Shown here piece by piece: positions 1 to 12,145 of a DNA stretch of 64,000 nt. A program made the position numbers and the translations under genes. The stretch covers positions 8,593,544 through 8,657,543 of the forward strand of contig OY756968.1 in NCBI GenBank assembly GCA_963580455.1. Direction: 5' to 3'. A model generated the notes under the pieces. That model was not told the DNA's origin and made no database searches. It saw nothing but the letters and a program-made list of their open reading frames with translations. This DNA comes from Euonymus europaeus (lineage: Eukaryota > Streptophyta > Magnoliopsida > Celastrales > Celastraceae). Positions within the stretch are counted from its first letter, which is position 1, and each line of letters opens with the position of its first letter.

Positions 1-1020
1 CCTTGATAACTCCAAAAACCAACTCCATGTATCTGTGTTCTCAACCTGAACCACAGCCCAAGCAATTGGGAACATTTGATTATTCCCATCCCTCCCTATA
101 ACAGTAAGCAACTCACCTTTCACCAAACCTTTTAGAAAACACCCATCAATACCAATGACTGGTCTACAACCTCTAAGGAAACCCACCTTACAACTATAAA
201 AGCAGCAGTAGAATCCTTTAAATAGAGGTGCATCATCCTCATTCTCCCTGGTTGTCCAAATGGTTACAGTTGACCCGGGGTTGGAAATCAGCAATTCCTC
301 ACCATAATCCCTCAGTTTCTCATACTCTTTAAGACAATTTCCATCCAAGTCAGCTAACACATCCCTCTTCACCCTTTTAACATGTTGGATACTTACATCT
401 AGTTCTAGGTTTTCCATCATAAAAGCCTTCAGGTGCCTAGGTCTTATGTCAGGATAAGAAGATATAGTCTTATAGACCCTCTTATACAAAAACTTATGTG
501 GAAGCCTTAGAAGTTCTCTCTTTTGTTCACATGTATGATCATCATAGAATGTTTTAATCTGAAAACTATTTAGATCTTTACAGAATGATGCAAATATCTG
601 CCATGGACAATCATCAGAACCAAAACACTTAAACCTAGTTCTACTAGGTTCATTTCTGACCAACCTTATATCATGCCTACTCATAATGGCATAATTGTTC
701 ACAGCATTCTTAAAGTCTTCAGTTTTATCAAATAACATTCCAAGATCAAATTTATGGATACCTTTTTGACACTTGAAGATTGGAAAATTCTGTCCACGAG
801 TTACAATGATATCATCACACCCAGGTTGAGCCAAACCATCATCATCTTCTGTCTCTTCATCCTCAAAAGAATTGAGCAATGCCACATTCCTCCAACTCCT
901 CTTCTCCCTCGCAGCAATGACTTCGTCATCTCCCTCCGACGAATCATCCAACGGAAGCAACTCTTCCTGACTTTCTTCACCAGTATCGTCACTACTTGAA
1001 GATAAATCAGAGCTTGACAT
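1..1020 (-). CDS. MuDR/MULE-family transposase, N-terminal part (partial)
   Basis: From the ATG at 1020 the frame is open for 340 codons to the window edge. The protein starts with an acidic, Ser-rich stretch. It is followed by the Mutator DNA-binding region (around residues 85-165, including a CPW motif and a C-terminal HTC-type Cys/His). The MULE catalytic domain begins near residue 285 with the motif PVIGIDGCFLKG, whose Asp is the expected first residue of the DDE triad, followed by GRDGNNQMFPIAWAVV and WSWFL. These are standard features of plant MULE transposases. The remaining catalytic residues and any zinc knuckle lie outside the window. The frame is also open upstream to a plausible splice acceptor at 1038, so translation could begin in an earlier exon. 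It shows no stop or frameshift, unlike the other element proteins here. Confidence 0.85.
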   Translation of the reverse strand, partial: MSSSDLSSSSDDTGEESQEELLPLDDSSEGDDEVIAAREKRSWRNVALLNSFEDEETEDDDGLAQPGCDDIIVTRGQNFPIFKCQKGIHKFDLGMLFDKTEDFKNAVNNYAIMSRHDIRLVRNEPSRTRFKCFGSDDCPWQIFASFCKDLNSFQIKTFYDDHTCEQKRELLRLPHKFLYKRVYKTISSYPDIRPRHLKAFMMENLELDVSIQHVKRVKRDVLADLDGNCLKEYEKLRDYGEELLISNPGSTVTIWTTRENEDDAPLFKGFYCCFYSCKVGFLRGCRPVIGIDGCFLKGLVKGELLTVIGRDGNNQMFPIAWAVVQVENTDTWSWFLELSR

Positions 1021-1490
1021 CGATGATTTGGAAATGCCTGCACACAACTCACATAAGCAACCTCTCCCAAATATCGCGAACCCTAACATAAGCAAACCTG
1101 TTTGCTTATTGTGAACCCTATACAATTAATAGAGAAACTACAGTTTTCGGTACATACCTTGGGTTGAATCACATATTACAGCAACAAAATCGAACAACTG
1201 ATCGACAATGAATCAAAACAGGGACGAGGAGATAGATTTAGGTTTTTTCTTCTTTCTGAAATGGGATATGGGTATTGGGATAATATCTAAGCATTTTATG
1301 AATTAAACAATTGAAAATAAAATGCCATGTCAATAAAAAGATGCCAGATCAGCAAAAACAGACCGAAAAATGACAGAAGGTGCAACGGTGTATGAAAATG
1401 GAAGTAGGAGGTGCAATTTGATACATTTGAAAGTATAGGGTGCACATTGATACTTTCATGAAACTATAGGGTGCAACCCATAACTTTCCC
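1..1490 (-). mobile_element. Mutator-like element (MULE), 5' end, runs off the left edge
   Basis: The right end (about 1320-1490) is a terminal region of the type GGGGAAAGTTATGGGTTGCACC (minus strand) followed by repeated 'gtatcaa..gcacc' blocks. The same arrangement recurs on the plus strand at 45065-45440. Inside lies a short untranslated leader, a probable 120-bp intron (minus strand, GT at 1157-1156, AG at 1039-1038), then the transposase ORF. The element abuts a copia LTR at 1491, and that LTR lacks its distal part, so the MULE inserted into the LTR. The other end and the target duplication lie outside the window. Confidence 0.8.
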
Positions 1491-2542
1491 CCCCAATTTA
1501 CAATAAATCCCTTTCAATTAATAATTTGATTATTTTCATCTCATGTAAATTATCGAATTTACATAGTGCTCTTTCCAACCTTAGCTGAAACAAATTTTCG
1601 TGATTATTTTATGTGTGACTTTCAAGATTCATTGTCGATTAGCAATAAGAATAATATAAAAATCTTTGATATTAATTAAAAAAACTTTTAATTATTTCTT
1701 ATAAATCACGAGTGATGCCTAGCAACATATCGTGACTATCCAACCAGTTATGCAAATTTTCATATGAACCTTTAATTACGGTTACTGTGTAATGGAATCC
1801 TTCCACTATACAATATCTCAATTGAGCGAGGATCATGGATACTAGTCAAACTCACTAACTCCGCCAATGATTTTCTGTGTCAATAAATATCTAGATCATA
1901 TATGATATTCTCCTCGTTTATTTTGAGGCAATGAATCATTTGTTGAATGCACCCAAGTCTCCAAATATAACTAACCGAATCCATCGAATGTCAATATTTA
2001 TTCAATAAATAAATATTTTCAAGATTGACAAAATTTAATCACTCATATACAAGACAACTATGTCATCTCAGGTCTAAAGATTATTTACACAACTGTAAAT
2101 AAATAATAAATCATTGACAATAAAATAAACCTTCATGTGATTTATTATTTAGCAAGTCATATTTGAAGCATTATTCAACAATAAATCTTCCATATTGTTT
2201 GTTCTAATATCTCATATTAGATTGCATGAGACTCACAACCCAATCTTCATAGGAAACAAGCAGTATGTTGACCTTACGAATTACTTATTATCCAATTAAT
2301 AATTCTACGATCAAGAACTTAATTTAAGATATTCATACTAGAGATCATTCGTCACTCATAGTCTTTACTCTTGGGAATGAGGTCTTTAACAAATATCTAT
2401 AGACACATTTAACACACCTAATAAATAGAAATATCAAATATATAATAAATTGTCTTTTATTATTTCAACTAATACAATACTATTATTATATATGTTCCAA
2501 ATACAACCATATAAATTGCCTATACAGGATATATATCTAACA
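1491..2542 (-). repeat. 3' LTR of copia element 1 (truncated by MULE)
   Basis: It aligns with 9413-10535 almost throughout: shared blocks include 'tttacaataaa', 'atgtgtgactt' and 'caatatttattcaataaat', and both end in 'atatatctaaca'. Read on the minus strand the LTR begins TGTTAGATATAT. The part corresponding to 9064-9412 is missing because the MULE begins at 1490. There are many substitutions and a few indels between the two LTRs (for example an extra block near 9785-9850 in the right copy), so this is an old insertion. Confidence 0.85.
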
Positions 2543-2558
2543 ATCTTCCACTTTTCTT
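2543..2558 (-). other. Polypurine tract of copia element 1
   Basis: On the minus strand AAGAAAAGTGGAAGAT directly precedes the LTR start TGTTAGATAT. This is the usual copia plus-strand priming site. Confidence 0.75.
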
Positions 2559-2599
2559 AAAGCTAATTGCTATGGTATCTCATACCCATCTTCTCTAGA

Positions 2600-5390
2600 T
2601 GAAGATCTAACTGATGTAGAGTTTATGCTTTAGTTCATGGATTAGCAATGTTTTTTGTTGATGCTATTTTCTGCAAGGCTACATCACCTCTCACAATTAT
2701 CTCTCTAATGAGATGGAAATGTCTTTCGATATGTTTGAATTTCTTATGAGACCTTGGTTCCTTTTTCCTAAGCAATTGCCCTATTGTTATCATAGTATAC
2801 TGGTGCTGGTGATTCAATGGATGAAACCACACTAAGTTTTGTTACAAACTTTTTCATCCAAACCACTTCCTTTGCAGCATCTGATGCATCGATGTATTTA
2901 GCCTTCGTGGTAGAATTTATAATAGTGCTTTGCTTGAAACTCTTCCAACACACTACTCCACCATTGCATATGAAAACCAATCGAGAGATAAACTTTCTAT
3001 CATCAACATCTGTTTGGAAATCAGAATTAGTAAATCTATAAATTCTCAAAAAACCTCCTCCATATGTTAAGATTAATTCTTTAGTCCTTCTCAAGTACTT
3101 TAGAATATTCTTAACTATTGCCCACCAAGGTTCGACTGAAACTTGCTTGTAACACTTACAGCATGTGCTATGTCTGGTCTGATACATAACATAGCATACA
3201 TCAGACTTCCAATTGTAAATGCAAATGGAATTTTGTTCATTCTTTCTCTTTCGTCAGGTGTCTTTCTTGACATTTCTTTGCAAAGGTGAGTCTTTGCAAA
3301 GGTGAGTGCCATATATGAAAGGTAACAATCCTCTTTTAGACTCTTGCATGTTAAACCATTTCAACCCCTTGTCTATATACAAAGCTTGAGAAAGCCCTAT
3401 AAATCTTTTAGATCTATCTCTATAGATTCTAATTCCCATAATATAGTTTGCTTCTCCCAAATCTTTCATAGAGAAAGTTTTTGACAACCAGACTTTAACT
3501 GAAGTCATCATTCCGACATCATTCCCAAAAAGGAGAATATCATCAACATACAAGATTAGGAATGTGTTAGCACTCTCACTAACCTTCTTGTAAACACATG
3601 GTTCATCCAGATTTTTAATGACATCAAATGATTTGATTGCTTCATCAAAATGGATGTTTCAACTCCTGAAATCTAGCTTAAGACCATAAATGGATCTCTT
3701 AAGCTTGCACACCTTTGGATTCAAAACCCTTAGGTTGTTCCATATAGATATCTTCCTCAATGTTTCCATTCAAGAATGTAGTTTTGACATCCAACTACCA
3801 TATCTCATAATCATAGTGTGCAACTATAGTTAATAAAATCCTAATGGACTTGAACATAGCAACTAGTGAAAAAGTTTTCTCATAGTCAACTTATTGTCTT
3901 TGAATATATCATTTTGCAACAAGTCTTGCTTTGTAGGTCTCCACCTTGCCATCCAAACCAATTTTCCTCTTATAAACCCATTTACATCCTATAGGTATAA
4001 TACCTTCATGATCTACATCTCCATGAACAAACAACTCTTGTTTATCATGAAGCAAGTTATACCGTGCTGGAGGATGAATAACTCTACTAGATTTTCTAGG
4101 CATTTGTGTGATGATAGTACTTGTATCATTTGATTCATGAATTTGATCTTGATCAATTTCTGGGATTTCCAATACATCATCAACTTCTATCTTTTTCTCA
4201 ATACCTCCATTCTAAATAAACTCTTTTTTTTCTAGAAAAATAGCATCTCTACTAATCAATGTCTTGTGGTCAGTGGGACTATAAAAATAGTATCCCAAAA
4301 TTTCCTTTGGATATCTGACAAATCTACCTTGTTCATATCTGACCTCTAATTTATCTGTTAATAGCTTTTTGATGTAAGTTGGAAAACCCCAAATCCTTAC
4401 ATGTTTAAGAGTTGGAGCCCTACCAACCCATATCTCATGTGGTATCTTAGAAACAGATTTAGAGGAATTCTGTTCTTCAGATAAGTTGAAGTTAAAAGAC
4501 AATAACTCCATAGTGAAAGAGGTAAATCCATATAACTCATCATTGAATGCACCATGTCTAACAAAGTACAATTTCTCCTTTAAGATACACCATTCAACTT
4601 TGGTGTTTATGGAGGAGTCAATTGTGAAACAATACCATGTTTCATAAAGAACACATCAAACTTGTGACTAAGGTATTCACCTCCTCAATCTGATCGAGAG
4701 CTTTAATACTTTTCTATTTTAAATTTCTACTTGAGCCTTGAATTCTTTGAACTTTTCAAAAGATTCACGCTTGTACATCTGAATGTATTAATTCCAAAAC
4801 ATCTGCAGATCTTTAACTTTGTCCAACAAAGGGTGATCTGGTGAGTTTACCTTGAATACATGACCCATAAGTAGAATAGGATTCTAAATCTAAGGATTTG
4901 ATCAAACCCTCTTTTATCAACTCGTTAAGTCTTTTTACTGCAATATGACCTAATCTAAGATGGCATAGATATTTAAAATTATTTATGGATAATTCACTTA
5001 CTTTATTGTTCACATCATGAGTTAGAAGCTTACCATCATTCATTTTTAAATAATACAAACAATTTATCAAATTACCCATGCAAACACATTCATTTTCAAA
5101 ATGAATATAACAAACATCATTCTTATAACTGAATTCATAATTCTTCAATGCTAATAGTCTCATAGAGATGATGTTGTTGAAAGCATTTGGAATTAATAAA
5201 CAGTTATCCAAATTTAAAATATGGGAAGAAGGCAATCTAATAAAAACAATCCTTATAGCAGTGGTAGCAATAGTTGCTCCATTTCCTACTTTTACGATCA
5301 CTTCTCTTGCTCCCAGAATTTTACTTCTTCTTAGATCCTGCAACGACACACATATATGCGAAGATGCACCAGTATCAATGATCTAAGAAG
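2600..5390 (-). pseudogene. Copia pol remnant: protease/GAG-pre-integrase, integrase, RT, RNase H
   Basis: Broken reading frames follow the copia pol order. At 5390-4813 is a protease to GAG-pre-integrase stretch ending in CHLRLGHI-type sequence. At 4571-4212 is the integrase C-terminal part (KHVRIWGFPTYIKKL, then GYYFYSPTDHKTLISRDAIF). At 4172-3909 is the RT start (GCKWVYKRK, YKARLVAK). At 3553-3254 is the RT catalytic block with YVDDILLFG. At 3312-3115 is the SLMYAMLCIRPDI connection, and at 3187-2768 the RNase H domain (TNSDFQTDVDD, KAKYIDASDAAKE). At least six frame breaks separate these pieces, so no functional polyprotein is possible. Confidence 0.85.
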
Positions 5391-6272
5391 TAGATGATGA
5401 GTAATGAAAACAATATTCTCAAGTTTACAAAATTTAAACTTACCTTTAGAAAGTGTCTCTTTTCCCTTGACTTTCAAGGACTTGAGATATTCAGAACAAT
5501 TTCTTTTCAAGTGTCCATCCTTATGACAAAAGAAACACTTTCCTTTATCTGTTGTTGGTTTTTCCTTAAACTTCTTTTTATAAATCTTCTTAGAAGGTCC
5601 AGATGTAGAAGCCTTCTTGTTTTTGTTCTTCTTAGAAGATGAAGAAATCACAAGAGCTTTCTCAATAGTCTTTCCCTTCATGTCCCCTTGAGCCACACCT
5701 AGCATATTATGAAGTTTTTCCAAACTGCACTCAATCTTGTTCATGTGAAAATTCACAATGAATTGTGAGAAGGAATCAAGTAGGGATTGCAATATCAAGT
5801 TAGTCTGCAGGGTGTAATCTAAGCTAAAATCCAAATCCTCAAAACATTTAATCGAATTGATCATCTTTAGAACATGATGTTTTACATTAGAACCTTTAGT
5901 CATTCTTGTTCAGAAAAATTCCTTAGATATCTCATATCTTGTATTCTTTCTTTGCTCTCAGTATAATTCTTTTAGATGAAGAATCATACTTTGAGCATCA
6001 ACATCATTCTCATACTATTTTTGAAGCTCATTTGACAATGAAGCTAGAATATAACTCCTAGCTATCAAGCCATGTTCATGCCACTTCCCATAAGTAGCTT
6101 TTTCCTTCTCTGTTCATCTTTCAGGTAAGGATGCTGGAACAGATTTTTCCAAGACATAGCCAATCTTTTTGAAATTGAGAATTATTCTCAAATTTCTCAG
6201 TCAGTTAACAAATTTTGGCCCCATAAGTCGATTTGCATCTAATATGCGTGCAAGTGAGTTGGATTGAGTCAT
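5331..6272 (-). pseudogene. Copia gag remnant with CCHC zinc knuckle
   Basis: The likely start is the ATG at 6272, giving MTQSNSLARILDANRLMGP, a common opening of copia Gag. The first part is broken near 5904-6150. From 5903 the frame is open and carries the helical UBN2-type Gag region, then a Lys-rich stretch, then the zinc knuckle CFFCHKDGHLKRNC (about 5540-5500). It runs into the protease region at about 5380. The capsid function is inferred from the family; the stops and frameshifts make it non-functional. Confidence 0.8.
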
Positions 6273-9050
6273 ACTCATGTGTTGCAGAAAATAAATAGAG
6301 ATTATCAACAATAGTTTATATTATCCAAATTAATTTTGGTCTTTAAAAAGATTTGGTACCTCCCTACCAATTTTTTATAACTCATACATCCCTATTTGAG
6401 TAACGGAAATCCTTGTTAGAATTTCTAGTGAGTGATTGAGTTCTTATTAATTTTCAGTATATATTATGTTTGGTCATTTCTTGGAATACTTAAATCAATA
6501 AAAGAACAACTCTTGTCCAATGTATCTCATACATGATCAATCATTTTACTTTGGCTCCTGGTATGCAAGACGTCATCTTTCCTGGTTTCTTGGCCCATTA
6601 TATATACATAGTTAAGTTTTAGCCCACTATCTAATCAATATAAAATTTTGAATATTAGTACCCTCCCCATTATTAGTTTCTTGGACACCGATATATTTTA
6701 TATTTATAACATCTCATGTTTAATAAAGTACCGGAAATATCTCTTATGACTTGGTGTATTATCCTTATGATTTCTTCATGATTGATTATATATAATCATA
6801 AAATTTTCTGCAACTTATATAATGGAGAGCCACGATTTAATTTCATAAATTATACCATTTATCAACCTAATATTTAAAGGGATGTTTAATTGGTATCATC
6901 TTAAATTACATACAGGCATCAATAAATTTACTTTAAGAATATATCACATATATTTTAAAAAAATTCAATTAATCATGCATCACTATTTATTCTAAACATA
7001 TATCAAATGCATACTCTAGAATAAATAATATGTAATTTAAATCATGCATCAATAATTAATTAAATTAATTATACATGCATCATATAAAATAATTTTATAA
7101 TAATATTAATCGACATTTGATTAATTCTATTTTAATTAATTAGGACCAAAACATAACTCTTATGTAGACCTAATGCAATTAAAATAATAAAACCAAATTA
7201 ACTATTAATAGGCCATATAAAATAGCCCAAAACATTTGGCCCAATACACTTAGTGTGGCCCAGAACTAAAACAATTAAAATATAGGCAGAACCCGTATTG
7301 CTTGGCCCGTGAATTAAACTGGCCCATAGCTAAAACCAAAAACATTTTCTAGCCCAGATCTCTAGCCCATCTAACTTAGCAAATTTGGCCAATACTCGGA
7401 CAGAACCAAAACTGGTCTCGTGAATCGTCTTTCTTACCCGGATAGTTTGAAACTCTTGCAGATTTCAGCGACTTGTTTTGGCACTGTTTTCGATAGATCT
7501 GAAGGCACGAAACTACGAAGCCTACGACTCAGATAGCATGAAAACTAGGTCCACTGACCCGTCTTTTGAACCAGCGTTTCTACAAATTTTACAAATAACC
7601 AATGTTCTCAGAGCCGGACCGGACCGACCGGTCGAACCGAGAACCGGTGACATGTCCGGTCTGGAAGTCATATATAAATCGATCTCAACCGGTTTACTTA
7701 TTTAGGTAAAAAATACATGAAAATGTGAAAGTCCCTCTACCTCTGTTTTGTCTCGTTTTAGATTTTGAACTCTGCTGGAGCCTGGAGGCGCTATTGGCCA
7801 TCGTTGGATTGTCCATTTTCAGTCTCGCCAACCACCTCTTCCGCCGCTATTAGCGCCGGCAACACGCCGCCCAGCCCCGCAGCCCCCACCTCAGGTACTT
7901 AGTTCGATTTTTCTTTGTTCTGGATCTCAAGGTTAAAGTTCACTTTTGGAGTTTGGATTGGATTTATGTGTGTTAGTGTACTACTGTTTTGGCTACAATT
8001 TCAATCTGTGGGTTGACTATGACTAGATGATTTTGAAGAAACCAACTCAAAAATCTTTCACACACCCAGTTGAAACTTGAAAGTTACTAATAGACGAATA
8101 CCCAATTTTTAAATATCCAATTGAAATTTGAATGTATGGTGTGGGAAGGCCATCAAGGTGCATTGAATGGGAGTGCAGAAGTTGTTGGGACTTGGGAGAA
8201 AGAATTGGTATGCATTTAATGCAATTAATGCAAAGGTAGTCTCACACCCGTCAACTAGAGTTAGATATAAGCTATAAAGTATAAACTAGTGACACTTCAA
8301 TCAATGCATTTTTTGGAAATTTCAATATTTTGGCAGCCGGACGGTCTGATTGGTCCTACCGGTTTGACCGGGAACCGGTGGTCACACCGGTTCTTTGACT
8401 GGTCCGGGTTTAAAAACATTGCAAATAACAGTCGATGCTATTTCTGGTAACAAACTGTTACACCGGACCAACCATTAGTCTGATAGATCCTTCATGCACC
8501 GCGCTCGCCCATATGAATAATTGGAATTTTTTCAGACTCCTCTTATGACCCACATAAGATCTGAAGCTTTTGGCCACAAAAAAGTGTTGTTTCCAACAGA
8601 GATGCAGGCGGTACTCAATATTTTGAGTCCGGCGAGACCACCGAATACCATGACTCCCTAGAAAATTAGATCGGCCACAAAAAATTTCAAAACAAAATTT
8701 TGGCCTTTTTTTCTTTTTCTCGGTGACACCATCTACAATGTTTGCAGAATCCAAACACCAGAGTCCGGCGTCGTTACTGGTGACACATCAAAAGGCTTTG
8801 ACGATGCCTGATTTCTGGTGAGGTTACAAGTCAACCAAAAATAGATTGGGTTTGTATCTTTGATACTCATATCAGATCAAACAATAATTAACAACACTAG
8901 ATCCACAAATCATGACTTTTGATAACATATCCAGTATAAAAATATCGCATGAAATCGAAACTAGATCGATAACTAAAGATAAAAAAATATCAATTTGTAG
9001 AAATCTGGGTTTTCTCAAAATCCTATTTTGATATATACCGAAGCTATGCA
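6273..9050 (-). other. Non-coding leader of copia element 1 (hosts a hAT insertion)
   Basis: This is the stretch between the primer site and gag. I see no coding sequence. 6850-7150 is very AT-rich with repeated 'catgcatca/ataaatta' words. 7200-7400 carries repeated 'ggcccaa/gccca' words on the plus strand. An 822-bp hAT element (7600-8421) accounts for part of the unusual length. Without it the leader is still about 1.95 kb. Confidence 0.6.
7600..8421. mobile_element. Non-autonomous hAT-like element with 8-bp target duplication
   Basis: The element starts CAATGTT and ends AACATTG, and is flanked by the exact 8-bp repeat CAAATAAC (7592-7599 and 8422-8429). Subterminal regions at both ends are rich in CCGGACCGG/ACCGGT motifs in opposite orientation. 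An 8-bp duplication with short TIRs fits the hAT superfamily. There is no transposase. A GC-rich block (7790-7895) ends in a good splice donor context (CTCAG|GTACTT). It looks like a non-coding exon kept from a longer parent element or from a host gene. Confidence 0.85.
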
Positions 9051-9063
9051 TGCTCCAATACCA
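9051..9063 (-). other. Primer-binding site of copia element 1
   Basis: The minus strand reads TGGTATTGGAGCA, close to the initiator-Met tRNA 3' complement TGGTATCAGAGC. Its position beside the right LTR fixes the element orientation as minus. Confidence 0.7.
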
Positions 9064-10535
9064 CAGCGGAATTGTTACCTTTGAAGCGTGCTTGATCAAA
9101 ATCATCTGGTTGATATCTGATCATACAGAACCTCTAATCCGTCCACATAATCACAAGCCAAAGTATTCCTCTCCTTGTAAGATTTTCCTAAAAAGGAAAG
9201 TATGGTGTCTCATACCATTTACAAAAATGGAAAGTTTTTGTTGTCTTCTCCTCCTTAGATTTCCAACAATGGAAGTGTCATTATAAAAGAAAAAAAGGTG
9301 AAGTGTCAGCAACCAATTTTCTACAAAATTGGTTGCTCATTAATTGAGTTGACGCACATGTTTAATTCAAGCCAATGTGCTAGCAACGTCTTTTAATTAA
9401 TTGGATCTAGCCCAGTTTACAATAAACCCCATTCAATTAATAATTCGATTTTTTTCATGTCATGTAAATTATCAAATTTACACAGTCTTCTTTTCAAACT
9501 CAGGTGAAACAAATTTTCCTAATTCTTTTATGTGTGACTTTATAGGTTTATTACCGATTAATAATAAGAATAATATCAAACTCTTTGATATTAATTAAAA
9601 CAACTTTTAATCATTTCATATAAATCACGAGTCATGCCTAGCAGCATATCATGACTACCCAATTGGCGATGAGAACATTCAAATGAACCTTTAATTACGA
9701 TTACCATGTAATTGAATCTTTCAACTGTGCAATATTTCAATTGAGCAAGGATCATGGATATCAATCAAATCCACTAACTCAATCATATGTTAGAGCCAAT
9801 AATTTATTGACAAATAATAATTAATGAAAACACCTTTTCATTAATCATTTAACCTGGGGAAAGAATTTCACGTGTCAATAAATATATGGATGACATAGGA
9901 TATTTTTCTCATTTATTTCGAGGTAATGGATCCCTTTTTAAATGCACACAAGTCTCCATATATAACTAATTGAATCCATCGAATGTCAATATTTATTCAA
10001 TAAATAAATATTGACAACATGGACAAAATTCAATCACTCATACAAAACTACTATGTCATTTCAGGTCTAAGGATTATTTACACAACTGTAAATAAATAAT
10101 AAATCATTGATAAGGAAATAAACCTCCATGTGATTCATTATTTAGCAAGTTTTGTTCGAAGCATTTATTTAACAATAAATATTTCATATTGTTTGTTCTA
10201 ACATCTCATATTAGATTGCATGAGACTCACAACTCTATCTTTATGGGAAACAAACAGTATGTCGATCTTCCGAATTATTATTGTCTAATTAATAATTCTA
10301 CAATTAGGAACATGATTTAAGATATTCATACTAGAGATCACTTGTCACACATATTCTCAACTCTTGAGAATGAGGTCTCCAACAAATATCTACGGACATA
10401 TTTAACACAACTAATAAATAAAAATATCAAATATACAATAAACTACAATTTATTATTTCAACTAATACAATACTATTATTATATATGTTTCAAATACAAT
10501 TGTATAGATTGACTATATAGGACATATATCTAACA
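9064..10535 (-). repeat. 5' LTR of copia element 1 (complete)
   Basis: Full LTR of about 1.47 kb, ending (plus strand) in 'atatctaaca' at 10535. Its left boundary is set by the primer site and could be up to about 12 bp further right, at the 'aattgttacc' motif. It contains the 9300-9412 segment missing from the truncated 3' copy. Confidence 0.75.
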
Positions 10536-11149
10536 CTTACTATACTAGTATACTTGGAGTTTATTGATCAGGACTACGAGTAAGTCAATTTGTTCAGTCT
10601 AACTATATGAAAAATTGTAACCACACTCTAACATTATGGAATTGGTCATAACCTTAATTTATTAAACATGATTGGTACATGTGCATATAATGTATGAGAC
10701 TTCGATTTACTAAAAGGGGAGGTCCTTCTGTATAGGCCAACAAACACTAAGTTAATTGAGTTACCACATTAAATGTATGATGGAAAATAATATGTTAATA
10801 AGATTCACGTTCAATCCTGAATTGATAATACCCTCTTGTAGTGTTTGAAAATACACCCTAGGCGCTAGGGGAACTACTGCCTTGCCGAGTTAGGAAAATT
10901 CGGGGCCCTTATTTGGCTCCTCACATAGGTAGCCGACTCGGGCACCTAGACGCTGTCCCGCGCACCTAGTCACGGACGATGCCTAGTAATTTTTGCCCAC
11001 CAACTCCAAAAAAGTGTTGTTTTGGGAATTTGCTTTTGACAAAAAAAAGGGTTTCAATTGTGATGTCATTTCATCTCGATGGGCAGCCTCCTTCCCACTC
11101 TCTATCTCTCAACTCTCTCGAGTCTCAACTCTATGAGTCTCAATACATT
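10536..11149. other. No gene seen; GC-richer degenerate block
   Basis: 614 bp between copia element 1 and the recognisable pol of the older copia. At 10840-10970 there is a GC-rich patch with 'ccctaggcgctagggg' and 'gcacctag..cgcacctagtc' words resembling the gcgcctagg-rich ends of some plant MITEs. No target duplication or second end was found. The rest is AT-rich with no supportable ORF. Confidence 0.4.
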
Positions 11150-11791
11150 CATTGCTGAAGCTTGCCTCGTATGGAAACTATAATTTCTTTTACATGTTCC
11201 TTGTTACTATCAAAACCATCATCATGAAAAACAACATTAATGGATTCCATCATGGTTTTAGTTTTGTTGTCGAACACATGATACACAGGACTATTCTGAG
11301 TATAAGTCACGAATGTTCCTTCATCGCTTTGAGTGTCAAACTTTTCAATATTTTTTCTATCATAAAGTACAAATCATTGACTCTTGAAGACTCTAAAATA
11401 TTTCAATGGGTTTCTTGCCTTCCCAGAGTCCATAGCATGTGAATTTTTTTCCCGTTCTAACATGAACTCGATTTGAGATATAGCAAGAGCTATTCACAGC
11501 TTTTGCCTGAAATTATTGGGCTAATTTTTTGGCATGCATTATTGTCCTTTCTATCTCTTCAAGATCTCAATTCTTCCTTTCCATGACTATTTTTCTATGG
11601 CATCTTAGAAGCTGAGTATTCATGCTTGATCCCTATTTCCCTACAAAATGAGTCAAACTTAGCATTCTCAAATTTTGTACCATGATCTGATATGATTTTA
11701 CACTAGTGAAAATTATTCTCTTTCTTCTCATTTTCTAACATCAAAAGTAGATGACAAAAAGAATCAAATGTTTCAGATTTTTCACCTAAGA
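11150..11791 (-). pseudogene. Older copia (element 3), integrase C-terminal part to pol linker
   Basis: Minus-strand translation gives SDHGTKFENAKFD (integrase core, second catalytic Asp region), then the decayed 'HEYSAS..P' stretch and further on MESINVVFHDD, a typical post-integrase copia motif. Many stops are present. It ends at the TSD TAAGA (11787-11791) of copia element 2, and its continuation is at 18314. To the left the homology fades at about 11150, so RT, RNase H and the 3' LTR of this element are missing. Confidence 0.75.
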
Positions 11792-12145
11792 TGTTAACTC
11801 TATGGATCTATGCTAAATCATTAAGAACAAGAGATCAAGAACATACCTGATCCATAGTGGTTGAGGTGAATCATGATCGATCCTGTAGAAGTTGAGAGAG
11901 AATGGATCTTCCAAGAGTGAAATCCCTTATGGCTCAAGTTGGTCCTAACAATAGGATTAGGACCTTACTTATAGAAAAAACCAAAAAATGATTTCCCCTC
12001 GGGGACCATAACCTTTTAGTGGTATATCTTATACCCAAAAGTTGGATAGGGCCCTATAAACCCTAATCCTAATAGGATAGCTAGCACAATGATTGTATTA
12101 CATATTAGCCCACATAATTTGAACTAATTACAATTTAGTCCAACA
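11792..12145 (-). repeat. 3' LTR of copia element 2
   Basis: 354 bp, TGTTAACTC...GTCCAACA on the plus strand. A polypurine tract (minus strand AAGCCCAAGTAGGAGAT, 12146-12162) lies immediately inside. A block at 11880-11905 differs by small indels from the 5' LTR. Confidence 0.92.

Larger units (their letters stand above)
1491..10535 (-). mobile_element. Decayed Ty1/copia retrotransposon (copia element 1), about 9 kb
   Basis: Two long LTR copies bracket a minus-strand internal region ordered leader, gag, protease, integrase, reverse transcriptase, RNase H (right to left), the copia order. The left (3') LTR is cut by the MULE; the right (5') LTR is complete. The polypurine tract is at 2543-2558 and the primer site at 9051-9063. 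The internal region has many stops and frameshifts. A hAT element is nested in the leader. The left insertion site is outside the window, so no target duplication can be read. Confidence 0.85.

Noticed and set aside
801..1070. 89-codon minus-strand ORF overlapping the MULE transposase
   Set aside because: Different frame from the clearly conserved transposase frame; basic, low-information sequence.
9051..9063. tRNA gene fragments at the primer sites (also 17945, 21440, 51619)
   Set aside because: Only 12-18 bases match the tRNA 3' end and each sits beside an LTR, so they are primer-binding sites rather than tRNA genes.
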